Below, piece by piece: positions 51,701-64,000 of a stretch of DNA of 64,000 nt. The stretch is taken from contig PQWQ01000028.1 of the NCBI GenBank assembly GCA_002943765.1, forward strand, positions 310,001 through 374,000, written 5' to 3'. The position numbers and the translations under genes are program-made. This stretch comes from Psoroptes ovis (lineage: Eukaryota; Arthropoda; Arachnida; Sarcoptiformes; Psoroptidae). Position 1 is the stretch's first letter. Each line of letters begins with the position of its first letter. The notes under the pieces are model-generated. The model saw only the letters and a list, made by a program, of their open reading frames with translations. It searched no databases and was not told the origin of the DNA.

Positions 51701-54700
51701 ATTTTCAATTCTCCAAATGCTTTTCGAATGATGAAAGATTATATTTTGTTGTTGTTGTTGTTGTCGTTATGTTCATTCAATGAAATCTTGTTTTTTTGCT
51801 TGAATTTTTCTCCGCTTTTCTAAAATTGAAAAAAATTGGAGCAGAAGCAAAATCGGCTCTCGAAATATGATGGTGGGATGGTTTTGCTGGATATATGTTT
51901 CGATGTGTCCACACATAGATGGAAAATCATTGATATCGTTGAAAGATGAAAAGCTAAAGGCGGGTTCTTTTATGGCTTTTTTTTTTTTTTTGGTTGAAAT
52001 GTTTTCATTTCATTCTTGTTCGAATGAAAATTTTTGTTGATTTTCTGAATGAAAATATCTGTGTGTGTATACGGCCGTGCGAGTATTATGTAATGAGTTT
52101 TTTTATCGAAGAAAAATTGAAGATGAATTTCGATATGATAAAATCATCGATTGATACATTTTCAAAGGCTTCTATTTGTGATCTGGTGAAGAATTTCGTT
52201 TCAAAAAATTAATCATTTGTCAACTTGATAAGATTGCAATCGATATGAATTAATTGTTTGGCAGTTTTCGGATTGATTTGAAATAAGATGATCATATTTT
52301 ATCTTTGTGTGTGTTCGCTTTAACGATTCATTCAACTTTTGAATTGGTGTAAATGAGTTTAAATGGTGTCTTTGAATGCAAAACAATGATTTCATTTGAC
52401 CATTCATTTCATTTTCGATGATTATTTGATTTGACAATGGAAAATGGATTTGTTTTTCATTTCGTTTCGTTTTTCGGCTGTAATTTGAATACATTCAATG
52501 TAAACAAATCCAAATCAAAAATTCTCTGATTGTAAAGACCACACGACACGCATGTTTTCGTTTTTCTTATTTTTGGGCTATTTGTTATGAACCATTAACT
52601 AATACAAATACTTTATAACATTTATATCCGGACCATACAATTATGTATGTGTATGTCCCGTTTATCAAAAGTGTTTGTTTTATTTAACCCAAATGAATCA
52701 CTGGACAAACTGTTTTAACTTTTTTAAATTCAGCGAAAAACAAATCGTTGAACCACTGGGTAATTTGGGAAAAAAGCCGTTAAAACATTTTGAAAAAGTT
52801 GAAAACATTTTCATCAAATTAAAACCCTAAAACAAAGCAAAAAGCACTTGTCAATAGACTTATGGTCGGCTTAATTCATTTGAATTGTGGGTCATTTTTT
52901 TTTCGGTGTTTTCATGCATTTCGCATTTTTCTTGGGTAAACACAAATCAACTTTTCGTTCCGAAAATCTCAGTACATTTTCAAATGAAATCAAAGCAAAT
53001 GCACACAACACACACATTTCCATGCTTGCAAATCGCAAAAACAATTGTGTGCATGTTTTCACAATGTGTGTGTGTGTATGTAAATATCATTATTTAAATA
53101 AATGAATTTGTTCGCAACAAAGCAAAAAATGAATTATTTACTTGTTTGTTTCAATCGATTGTTTCATTTGTTTATATTAATCATATTTATGAATATGAAA
53201 AAAATCTATTTTCACATAAATCACTACAATAAGATTCAATGAAATAATAATTCATTGATACATAGTTTTGCAATACCACAGAAATTAATCATTTGTCATT
53301 TCTCCATTTGATTAACCATAAGTGTTTGTATTTGCTTCAATACAAAGAGATCATATGACCGAACACACACAAAAATACATTAATACACACATGAACGCAA
53401 AAATTTTAATTGTTTATCAATTAACATCATCCATATAAATACTATGTGTATGTGTGTTTGTGTGTGTGTGTGGTATTAAGGAATTAGGAATTATTGTAAA
53501 TTGGTATTTTTGAATATGGTAAATCAGGAATTTGAATGAATTAATGTTCAAACATTCGTTACATTTTAATTGTTTGGGTTATAACTATTAATGTGTTCAA
53601 TTCAAACAAATGTTTTTAGTTATTATGTAAATAAATAAATAAATAATTAGCTTAAATTCATCAATACTTTGGTTGTTAATAATAATAATAATGAAATTGT
53701 ATTGTTATCATGTCTCTGTGTGTGTGTTTGCTAAGATGGTTTTGATGTTTTGAAATTCTTTATTCGTTGATAATTCACAACTTTGGTGGTCGAATGTGTT
53801 TACGAATGTTTTTCCCAATGTTTTTCCAATATTCAATACATCCATTCGTATATATGAATGGTGCCAAATGTTTTTCGATTATTATTTTTGATTTCAAAAA
53901 TCAAATATCAATATATAATTTCATTTCTGTTACTTAAGAAACTTTGTATATTTCGATCACACACATCGATTTGATTTGTTTGTTTGATTGATTTTTCATT
54001 TTTTGAATTTTAATCAAACATATTTCCTATTCAATCAAATGTGTGAGAAACAAATTAGAATCATTCAAATCATCATTTGTTTGTTGTTTGGCAAATGTAT
54101 TGTATTGCATTGCCATTATTGTATAAATTGTAAAATTTACATCGCTTTCAATTCAATGTTAACTAATGATGTGTCAAGTAAATCATCGTTGTAATAGTTG
54201 CTCATTTACTAATTAGATGAAAAGCATATGAAATTCAATTATAAGATTTTTGAAGAATTTCCATTTGACTTTGACTAATTGATGCATCAGATTTGTTTGT
54301 TTGTTTAAATGTTTATTTGAAATACCATTCAAATTATGGTGATTTTAAATTTAAATTCTTTTGAATTTTTTCATTTTTTTACACTTAAAATGATGAATGA
54401 TGACTTGTTAAATAATATAAATAATAATAACAAGATTATTCATCATTTTTCTTGATATTAAACTACTGGTATTTTGTGTTGTTTTTATATTTTTGATAAT
54501 GAAGATGATGATGATGATAGTAACTTAAAAAATAATAATTGATGAGATAAACAAACATACAGATGATGATAATAATAATAATTGATGATAATGATCAGGC
54601 GTGAATCTCAATCACAGCTTCATTTGTGAACATTCACACATATCATAAATCTATTTATTATTTTTTCATTAAAAGATTATAAATGACCCTAAACTATTTT

Positions 54701-57700
54701 CATTGTGGCTGATGGATGTGTGTATCATCATCATCGGATTCATTATTGTTTGGTTTTCATTCATTCACACATTTCGTGCGAAATGAAATGAATTTGATTC
54801 GGTCAATGAAATAAATTTAATTTCTCGATTATTATTTTAGATTTTTTCCATATTTTTTGATCTAATTTCGGTCGAACCCATTTTCTATTCTCCGAATGAA
54901 AGATTAAATCATTGAAAATCTTATGAGAAAAAAATGATCATTTTTAATTGTGAAATTATTATTATGAATTATTATTATTAATTCATATTTATTTGACCTT
55001 ATTCACATTAAGAAAATAAATCATTTTGTATATAGATTAATACATATATGTGTTCGTAAATTTCGTATATTTTCATGTGAATTTATTTATTTTTTTCATT
55101 CATTTTTCTCCTTAACTTTCAAGATTTGATAAATTGGAACATTTTTTTCTCCCGAATTTTTACAATATTTTACTTTATTAATACAAACAAACAAATGAAT
55201 AATCAATATATAACAATCAATCTTTGATTAACAACAACAACGACAATGTAATAACAATGAAAATAACAATGAATGAACACACATTTGAATACAGTATTAT
55301 TATTCAAGGGCTGTGTTTTATTATTTTGTTTTGAAAACAATAATAATAATAATATCCTAAGAAGGGGATAATACTATTCGAATGTGTAATCACATGTGTT
55401 TATTTGTTCATTTTTCTTGAAATTTTCTTAAATGTTTCTGGGCATTTTCGGGTACCCAAAAATACGAAAATTTCATTGTTTAAATCAACACAGATTATCT
55501 ATGTTGTTGTTGTTCTTGTTTATTACTTGTACTTATCATGATAACCATTACTATTATCATTATTAGTTTCGACATTTAACCACTTAAGTTTTACATATTT
55601 TGCTGCTGAAATTGTCCATTTTATTCGTTTATTTATTTATTTATTCATTTTCAAATTTTTAAAATTGTTGACTCTTGTATTACATTGTTGTCTTTCTCTG
55701 GGTTCTTGCATTTTGGCCATTTTGTATTTATTATTATCGTTTGTGTTTGTTTGTGTCTGTCAAATGTCTTTTAGCTTGTTGACATTCAAAAAAAAAAGAA
55801 AAAAAATCCATTCATTGAATTGAATAGCTTTGAATTGAATTCAATTTGAATTTTAAATAAATTTTCCTTCTCCAAAGACGTTCAAAGCTTATTATTATTA
55901 TCATTGTTTGTACGAGTGTTTTGACTCTTACCGATTGATCGATTTTTGTTGTTTTCAATTGTTGAATTTTTTTTGTCCAATTGAATCGTGTTTCTATTTG
56001 TGTATTGTGATTATGTATGTGGAATGTCCAATGGCAGACCTTATTCATTATTTTCAATTTCTCCTTTGAACATTTTGATAATGAAAATTCATTGTTCATT
56101 TATTTATGATTTCCAATCAATACGATCGATCAATATTAATGTTTCGAGACTTTGTCAAGAAGAAAATTGTAACAATTTCCTTCCATAAGATGATTGAGTA
56201 TTGGTGGACAACTATTGTAATTGTTTCCATTTGCGTCTCAAGATTTCTTTGGGCTCTTTATTTGTATTTCCACTAGCGACATATTGATCATATTGATCTC
56301 ATCGACAATCTTCAATCGTAATGATTTTGGGCAAAATTTTCGTAACAAAATTTTATCATCAATCGTTTTGTTATTGTTTTGTATTCAATTTGAAATTTTA
56401 TTTGAAAAAACATTTCTGACACGCAGCAGCAGCAGCAACAGAAAACATTATTATCAAATAATGAAATGTCAAAATGTTTTTTTCAATTTCAATTTCATTT
56501 GATTTCATTTCATTTCGACTGATTCAATGTTTCAATATGAATGGATGGTTTTTATTCATTTTCATGCTTTATTTTTTACATATTTTTCTATATTTTCGAA
56601 GAGAAAATATGGAAAAATTCAAAATATATTGCTATTATTAGTAACAAATTATTTTGATTCATTTTTGATTTTTTTTTCATTTCCATTCAATTTCATTTCA
56701 TATTCGTTGATTGATTTTGACACATTAAATGACAAGCGATGAATATTTTTGAATATTTGCGTTTGTATTTGTTTGTTCATTTGATGTCATGTTTTGTCAT
56801 CAATGGATGTTTTGAATAATAAACAAACAATAAGATTGAAATCATCATTGAAAACAACATCATTGTTGCTATTATTATGAATATTTTCAGCACTTTTCAA
56901 TGATTTTTCAAAGAGAATTTCAAATTTAGATTGAATCAAGATTGAATTTAGATATCGAAAAACAAAATTTGATCCTTTTTCCATACTTGTCAATACGAGT
57001 AATCAATGATTATTACAAATGAATAATCAAATGTATGACCCAGGAAATGTTCGTTGATTAGTTTTTGATTATCTTATACTTTACCAATCATCATTAATAT
57101 ATTGTATTGATAAACACAAATAATACGTATACAAAAATTCATATGTATTCAATGTGTTCTCAATCTCCAATTTCGGGTATCGTTTTCATTTCATTTTCGG
57201 TATCATATACAATATTATTAGACATTCGATACGACTTGTTTCATGTTTTTTTTTGTACTTTCATTGAAATATTTCCAATTTCTTCTTGGTTAATGATATT
57301 ACAATGACAACACAACAACGACAACAATTTGAATATTGTAAATATGAAAATGATTTAAACAAAGCACTGAAAACAACAACAACAACGTCGATAACAATAG
57401 CGACAAGTATTTTAAATCTATTTTAATCATTTGATATTATTATTATCTTCATTATAATTGTAATTGTTGCTTATGTACAATAAAGATTTGATATATCAAC
57501 ATTTTGTTTCGGTTATTTTGGCTTTATTTTTGTTTGTTGATATTTTCAGTTGTCAACGAGCACTACGAATCAAAGAGAAATCGAATTCTATTCAAAATCG
57601 TAATTGTTATCATCATCATCATCATCATCGTTGTCATTAAACCATAATACTTCATATTCATCCATGAACACAAATAAATAGTCACAAAGGATGATGGAAA

Positions 57701-58696
57701 ATAATCATGTCGCTTTTTGTTGATAATTAATACGATTGTCAACTGTTGATATAATGATGATGATGATGTTGTTGGATGATGATATGGTAATTTAATCTTT
57801 GTGGTTTGTTTTTGAATTTTGCCATTTTTTTTTTCTTTTCTATTTTTGTTGCCATTCACATATATGGCTTATCTTTTGAATGATTGATATTGTTTTCGCT
57901 CGAATCGCTGTTTTGATATGCCGCGCATCATTCAGATAAATTGATTGATTGATTCATTATTTTCATTGATGTCAATCAAATCAAAAAAATTTTCGAAATC
58001 AAAAAGTTGTAATTGATTTTTTGATAAAACAAAATCACATGAATTGATAATTTGACAGTATTTATTAATGGATAAATTCAAAGCATTTATCCATAAATAT
58101 CCATTGATTATTATTCATTTTTGTAAATTGATAAAATAATCTCATTAATGTGTGATGTGTATTGAATGATGTGATGTGATTCATTGCTTGTCTATATGAT
58201 ATATTTGATCGTTTTTTTTTCATCGATTCAAAATACCTTTGACTTTATAACTTTATAATTATAATTTAAAAAAAAAAACAATCATTATTCACCAAATTGG
58301 ATAAGTAATTTGATCATTGAAAGGGTGTTGTTGTTTGTTGGGGTTTTCGAAAAATGAAACAAAGTAAGATAAATTGTGAATATGCTTTTGTATATGAATT
58401 GTGGAATTTATAAACACACACACTCAAATAAAGTGGTGTAACTGAATAGCATTTAAAATTTCTCAAATTTCTTTGAAAATAATGTTTTTGAATGTAAAAA
58501 CCACATTGAAAACAACATGAACAATGATACAAGATTTAAATGTATCAGTTTTTATAATAATTCAATACAAAACGATTCAAGTAAATAATTGTGTTCATTT
58601 GATAGCGATTCATTACACACAAATAACATATACAACATATATACGCCACCGGCATTGAAAAATTTGACTTCTCGATTTCATTTTTTCAATTCAAAT

Positions 58697-58725
58697 TCAT
58701 TTTCATTTTCATTTTCATTTTCATT
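58697..58725. repeat. (TTTTCA)n tandem repeat
   Basis: About five copies of a six-base unit in noncoding DNA, shortly before a fold-back element. Confidence 0.8.
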
Positions 58726-58784
58726 GAATTGAATTGATTGAAATTTATTCGACATTCATACATATTAATAATACTTTCTTTATA

Positions 58785-58866
58785 TTAGGTTGTCCGTAAA
58801 GTTTTTGCCGGTTATATCGTAGAAAATAATCTTGGAAAATCAGCAAGAACTTTTCGGACAACCTAA
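58785..58866 (+). mobile_element. Fold-back MITE with mariner-like ends, copy 5
   Basis: 82 bp between TA dinucleotides (58783-58784, 58867-58868). Starts TTAGGTTGTCCGTAAAGTTT and ends TTTTCGGACAACCTAA. The central part is close to copies 2-4 with a two-base gain. Confidence 0.87.
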
Positions 58867-61800
58867 TACATTCAAAAGACATGTTTCAAACTCTTGTAAA
58901 TACTCATTCACTGTTTTCATTTCGACCATCGAAATGGCCATCGAAAAAATTTTGAAAAGAAAAAAATTTCGAGTAAATTGAAAAACTTGTCATTTTTAAA
59001 AGCTAATCAATCAAGTCACCTGCGCTTTTTGAATTTTGTGTTGTTGTTTCTTCACACAGATTTGTTCATTTGTTAAGAACAAACTAAACTGAATTCATAG
59101 TAGTACTGAGTACTTTTAGTTCATTTACTTTGTATTTCCGTCGATAATTTTGTTTCATTTTTCAAAAAATTTGTTTTCGTGTATTGGTTTCGAAAAGCAA
59201 AGCAAAGCAAAGCCAAAAATGTGTTTGTATTTTCGATTAATGAAAAATTAAATTCGAAGATTTCAATTCGAATCATACGAAATACGAATACCTATTAACC
59301 ATTATTCTATCTCTCTCTGAAATTACAATCACTGTGAATCATCACAATAATAAATGATGATGAACATTTATCACCCTACACACTTATGGATGAATGTACA
59401 ATGAAAATGTATGTATTTTCTAGGGTCGTTTTTTTTAGCCACAAAATGAAAATCTCACCAACCTTTAAATGAAATGAAATGAAAAAATCAATGTGATGAT
59501 GAGATTCGTGAGGTTTTTTTTCTGTGTAAAACCAAATCATTTTCATTTAAACCAAAATTCTTCATATTAAAATATTACACTAAATAATTGTTGTTGTTAT
59601 TTTCTGTGTAAATATTTATTTCAAAACCCTGAGTATAAGTGTGTATATTAACAACTGAGAATCAAAATTATTATTTTTTCCGTGTTGCCCATAAATGTGA
59701 AATGAAACCGTCACGCAATGCCGTGTTCGTTTTTTTCAAAAATTCAGTTTTACCATGAATAACAATGGACCAGCAAAATACAATGGAAATCTATTTTTTT
59801 CCTGATTTTTTCTATGATTTGATCTGATTCTGTTTTCTGGTATCATTGTTACTGTACCAAGAGTGTGTTTTCCATTGATTTTTTCATATTAAAACCATAG
59901 ATTGATCCATTTATGATTTTATCATCATCATTTTGATGATGAGTGTGGGTATATTGCATGTACATATTAAAAGGCAATGATCGAAATCAAAGCCATAGAA
60001 ATAGGAAAATAGTTGTCTGAAATATCTATAAATTTGTTTTTTTTTGTTTGTATGTTGATACTATGAAAAATGTATTTCAAATAGTTTTCATTGATTCGAG
60101 ATTCGAGAATTTTGTATTTGATTATTTCATAATTGATAATAATGATCATTATGATGATGATGATGATGATGATTAGAATGGTGTGATAATATTTTCGATA
60201 ACAATAATAATGATCATTACATTATTATTATTATTTATAGATCATCATCAAATTATTTTGTAATAATATAATGATTATATAATATAACATGAATAGAGTA
60301 ACATACTAATATCAATGATGAAACTATCATATCGTATGCTCACTATTCAAGAATATGTATTTCAATTGGATTCAATATGAATAGTAAACACTGAAGAATG
60401 AATGAAGAAGCATATCATTGTCTGTGTATCTGTGTATGTGTATGAATGATCTAGATAAATGATTACAATGAGATAATGATGATATTGAAGCTATTCATAA
60501 TTCATATATTCATTTTTTGAACTTTTTACATTATCATTATCACTATTAGTATTGTTATTGATTAACAATCATGGCAATAGATTTACTTGAAATAATTTAC
60601 AAGATTTATTTATTCATTATTCTTACTATTATTATTACAAAGATTTGAATTGAAAAATATGTAAGAATTTTCATTATTTCGTTTCGTTCATCATTTTCAA
60701 ATCGTTGATGCATGAATTCATTTATGTATTCATGTTTGTATTTATATTTTATTCGATATTTAAGTCAAAAATATGTGAAGCAATCCGCAATTTTTTCAAA
60801 GCTTTGAAAGAAAGCAATATGCTTATATTTTCTGAATTGTTTGTTGTTTTGATATGTTGGTGAAGAAACAAATGAACTTACTGAATGATCAAAGTGATAA
60901 ATCATATTTTTATTCTATTTTTCTTCGCTTATTTCTTTTACTGAAAGACTTTTAAAATTCATGTATTTTCATTTCTTAGATTCCATATTTTATTTTGATG
61001 ATTATAATTCATCATAATCATGATGATGAACAGCAACAACAATAACCACAACAAAACAACAATCTAAAACAGCCCTAAAAACAGTTAGTTATTCTACTTT
61101 GAAAAATATTTAAAGCAGTAAAACAAAATGTATGAATTTCGATGAATGTATTTCGATATATGAGAGCAAACAACACGATTTACAGATATTTAGATATTGC
61201 AATTGTTAATATATTTTGTTTCGATTTTAATTTTCAAATGAAAATAACTCAATATACATACATATTCAATTCATCATCAAATTTGTTTTAACTGAATCGA
61301 ATCGTTTTTCAGGGAATTTTTCGTCCCTGTTATTTCGCTTTGTGAATATGAAACAAATGATTGAACAAAATGATGATGATCATAAGAAAATCATTGACTT
61401 TTCAAGTATTTTTCCATTTTTTTGAATTAATTGTTCCATATAATCACGATCAAAAATGCTGCTGTTCGTTTCTATTTCATTGATTTTAGTGTTCTTATAT
61501 ATATTGAATTGATTTCAATGCAATTGAATTGAATCGAATTGATATTAATTGAAGGTAGAATGGAAAAAAATATGTTTTTTTTCCATTTTTTGAAATGAAT
61601 TAATTCATGAACAATGATAATGGAGATGATGATGATCATTCATTTATTCATTTATTGGCCATTATTTATTCACCGTTTGTTTTGGCTCGATTTAATTGTT
61701 GGAAGATGAAGAAGAAATATTTCCAATTTGCAATTTGCACAATTATCAATTCATTTCATGCCTAGATTCAGGTTTCAAAATTGATTTTTTCCATATTTTT

Positions 61801-64000
61801 TTCTTCCCTGATTTCTTTGAAATGAAATAATTCATTTGTAAAATCAGATATTATTAATAATAATAATGACAATAAATAGAAATCACGCATTTTGGTCATC
61901 ATAATTGTGGTTTTTTTTGATTTTTTCATTGAATTTCTTTGCTCTGCTTTGCTTTGTGCTATGTTATCATTATTATTATTGATATTAATCTAAAATATAA
62001 TTATATTTCGGATTAAATATGCTTTGTTTGAATATGCTTCTTGATTTTTTCCTTTATTGAATCAATTTCATGTAGGAAAATCTGTATCATCATTGCTTAT
62101 GTAATATTTTAACCAGTGATAATCCATTGAATATCCATGATTTCGGTGAAATGATTTCGATTGTTTCTGGGCTTTTGGTTTTTCAAAACAATTTGAAATA
62201 TCTGCATACATCGTTTGTTTTAATAATAATAATATATTTATTTAATGGTGCACTGCTAGGGCATTTGCACCTTTGGAATAAAAGAGAAATGTTTAAAATT
62301 TACAAAATGAAATTAAATACATCGTTTGTTCGTTTATTCATTTTTTTTGGGATGGGAACTCATGCGAAATACATATATGTGAGAATACAACTTCCATTGA
62401 TATTTTTGAATTATTTCATTGTTGATGTGAATTTGTTTCTCATACATACATTCACAATATCATGGAAATAGATTGTAATTTGTAATTGTAACATGAAAAA
62501 AATGAATGATATAACATTGATATAACATCGAATAATGCCTATTTGTCCAAAGAGTAAAATGAATGAATGGATTTTGATGTACAAAAACTGATTTGTGAAA
62601 TTGAATGATCCAATTGAATGTAATCGTTTTTCTTCCTTTCTTTGTTTGTTCACTCTTTGAATATAAGTTTTGAATGGTCAAATATAAGAAGTTGAAATGT
62701 GAATTAATAATAATAAAAAAAATATGAAATTGCCACTGTGTTTGTAGCTGTATTTGTAATATTTATGTTGTTTTTTCATTTTCTCAAAGAAAAAACCATC
62801 AATTATATCAATGTGAATGAATGAAATGAAATTGAATGACCCAAAAAAACAAAATTACGAAGACAATTTATAATATTATTCAATCCAATTTCGATCATAA
62901 ATATTGTAATCGGTCAAAAAAAAATAATAAGACAAATGATAATAACTAGAAATGATACGATTCCAAATTGTGTGTTGTCAAATGAAATTGTTTTTTTGAT
63001 TATTTTCATTTATTTTTTATTTTACAAATAATTACATCGAGTCGATTCATATTTGTCCATGTTTTTTCACAGTAGCATACATTGTAGAGACAAATATGGA
63101 TAATGTTCGTTTGTTTGTTTCAATCGAAGTAAAATACTTTGTAACATTTGATGATGATGATGATGATCGATGATAAATGATCATGGATATCATTGATTTA
63201 TTGAATTTATTCGAAAATACAAAAAAATACAAATGTTTTGTCGTATTTTGTCAATCGAAATATCACTTGAAATACTTTGTGACAAAGTTTCCATTCATAA
63301 ACCACGCATTATTCATTCATTTATTCATTTTCCATTTTCAAAAATGATTGATATTCATAATCATTATGATATCACAATGTATACGCCGATCATAATGATT
63401 GTATCATACCATACACATGATCAAGATGTTTTTTTCTGTGTTCAGTTTTTATGGTCTTTATTGGTCTTTGATTGTTGATTATATTGAATATACGTGGACC
63501 ATTATCATCAGTGTGTGTGTGTGAGTGTATTGCTTGCCTGCATGTTCACCCCTACAAACCGATTAATCAATGTTATGATTTCATTATTTTTTCGCCGGTA
63601 CATTCATTGATCACTTCATTATCTTATTTTACTTGACTTGAAATCACAAATACAACTGAGCAATCAGAATTTGAATACAAATACATTGAAAAATTTGAAT
63701 GAATGATTCAATGTATGATACTACCGTTTGTTTATACTTTAAATATGTAGATTTCAATGTTTGTATGTGATTACAATAAACAAACAATCACAATAATAAT
63801 AATAATAATGATCAAAACTATTGAAATCCATAGATTTTGATTTTGTTTTCCTCTCTCTGTGTCTCTCTAACTTGGAATAATAATAACAACAACTGAAAAA
63901 AGCAGGGCTTTAAGCTCATAATTTACTTTTTTCGTTTTGTTTTGTTTTGTTTTGTTTCCTCTGTCGAATATTTACATTTATTTGTCTCCAAACAATTGAA

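Larger units (their letters stand above)
48763..64000. other. 15 kb gene-free stretch upstream of SIX1/2
   Basis: A+T-rich DNA up to the right edge, with GT, CA, CAT and ATT microsatellites and one fold-back element (58785-58866). ORFs of 60-114 codons are rich in Phe, Ile, Tyr and Asn, mostly lack good starts, and match nothing I recognise. It should contain the SIX1/2 promoter and probably distant enhancers. Confidence 0.55.

Noticed and set aside
62127..62471. 114-codon open frame with several hydrophobic stretches
   Set aside because: Phe/Ile/Leu-rich translation is expected by chance in T-rich DNA. No start context, splice sites or known family.
1..64000. tRNA, rRNA or CRISPR-like features
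   Set aside because: No box A/box B pair with a cloverleaf, no rRNA-like block and no spaced direct repeats were seen by eye; a covariance-model scan was not possible here.

Overview
The window is eukaryotic nuclear DNA, very A+T-rich (roughly three quarters A+T by eye) and full of ATT, CAT/ATG and GT microsatellites. Most coding introns are tiny (57-110 nt) with GT-AG borders. Gene content (SIX/sine oculis family, PP2C alpha/beta, ADP-dependent glucokinase, a CRIM1-like VWC receptor), small introns and His/Asn-rich coding runs suggest an arthropod with a compact genome. An astigmatid mite is my best guess. The species is an inference, not something the sequence proves. Layout, left to right: the last exons of an ADP-dependent glucokinase gene (ADPGK, + strand, open at the left edge); a complete six-exon PP2C phosphatase of the PPM1A/PPM1B type (+); 4.7 kb of noncoding DNA; a five-exon CRIM1-like transmembrane VWC protein (+); a single-exon gene with its own TATA box for an unrecognised protein built of about eight copies of a SDAPTALIAPDDYEHIYSA repeat (+); a convergent two-exon gene for a small secreted protein of unknown function (-). 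From 17.5 kb rightward the window is a SIX homeobox cluster: a SIX4/5-type gene (-), a very divergent SIX-like gene facing it head to head (+), a 14.8 kb gene-free stretch, then a SIX1/2 (sine oculis) gene (-) with a 6.9 kb intron, followed by 15 kb of gene-free DNA to the right edge. Three points stand out. First, 23329-25026 encodes a protein with a recognisable but strongly decayed SIX domain plus homeodomain, ending at the last homeodomain helix. It keeps the same intron position and phase as its two neighbours and looks like a fast-evolving local duplicate. Second, a PPM1-type phosphatase next to a SIX cluster matches the human arrangement (PPM1A with SIX6-SIX1-SIX4 at 14q23; PPM1B with SIX3-SIX2 at 2p21), so the linkage may be ancient. 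Third, five copies of an 80-82 bp fold-back element with mariner-like ends and TA target duplications are present, three of them inside the sine oculis intron. No transposase, rRNA, tRNA or CRISPR was found. The SIX genes encode developmental transcription factors; the long empty flanks of the SIX1/2 gene are the expected place for its enhancers. The genes at 9.7-13.9 kb show no obvious functional link with the SIX cluster.
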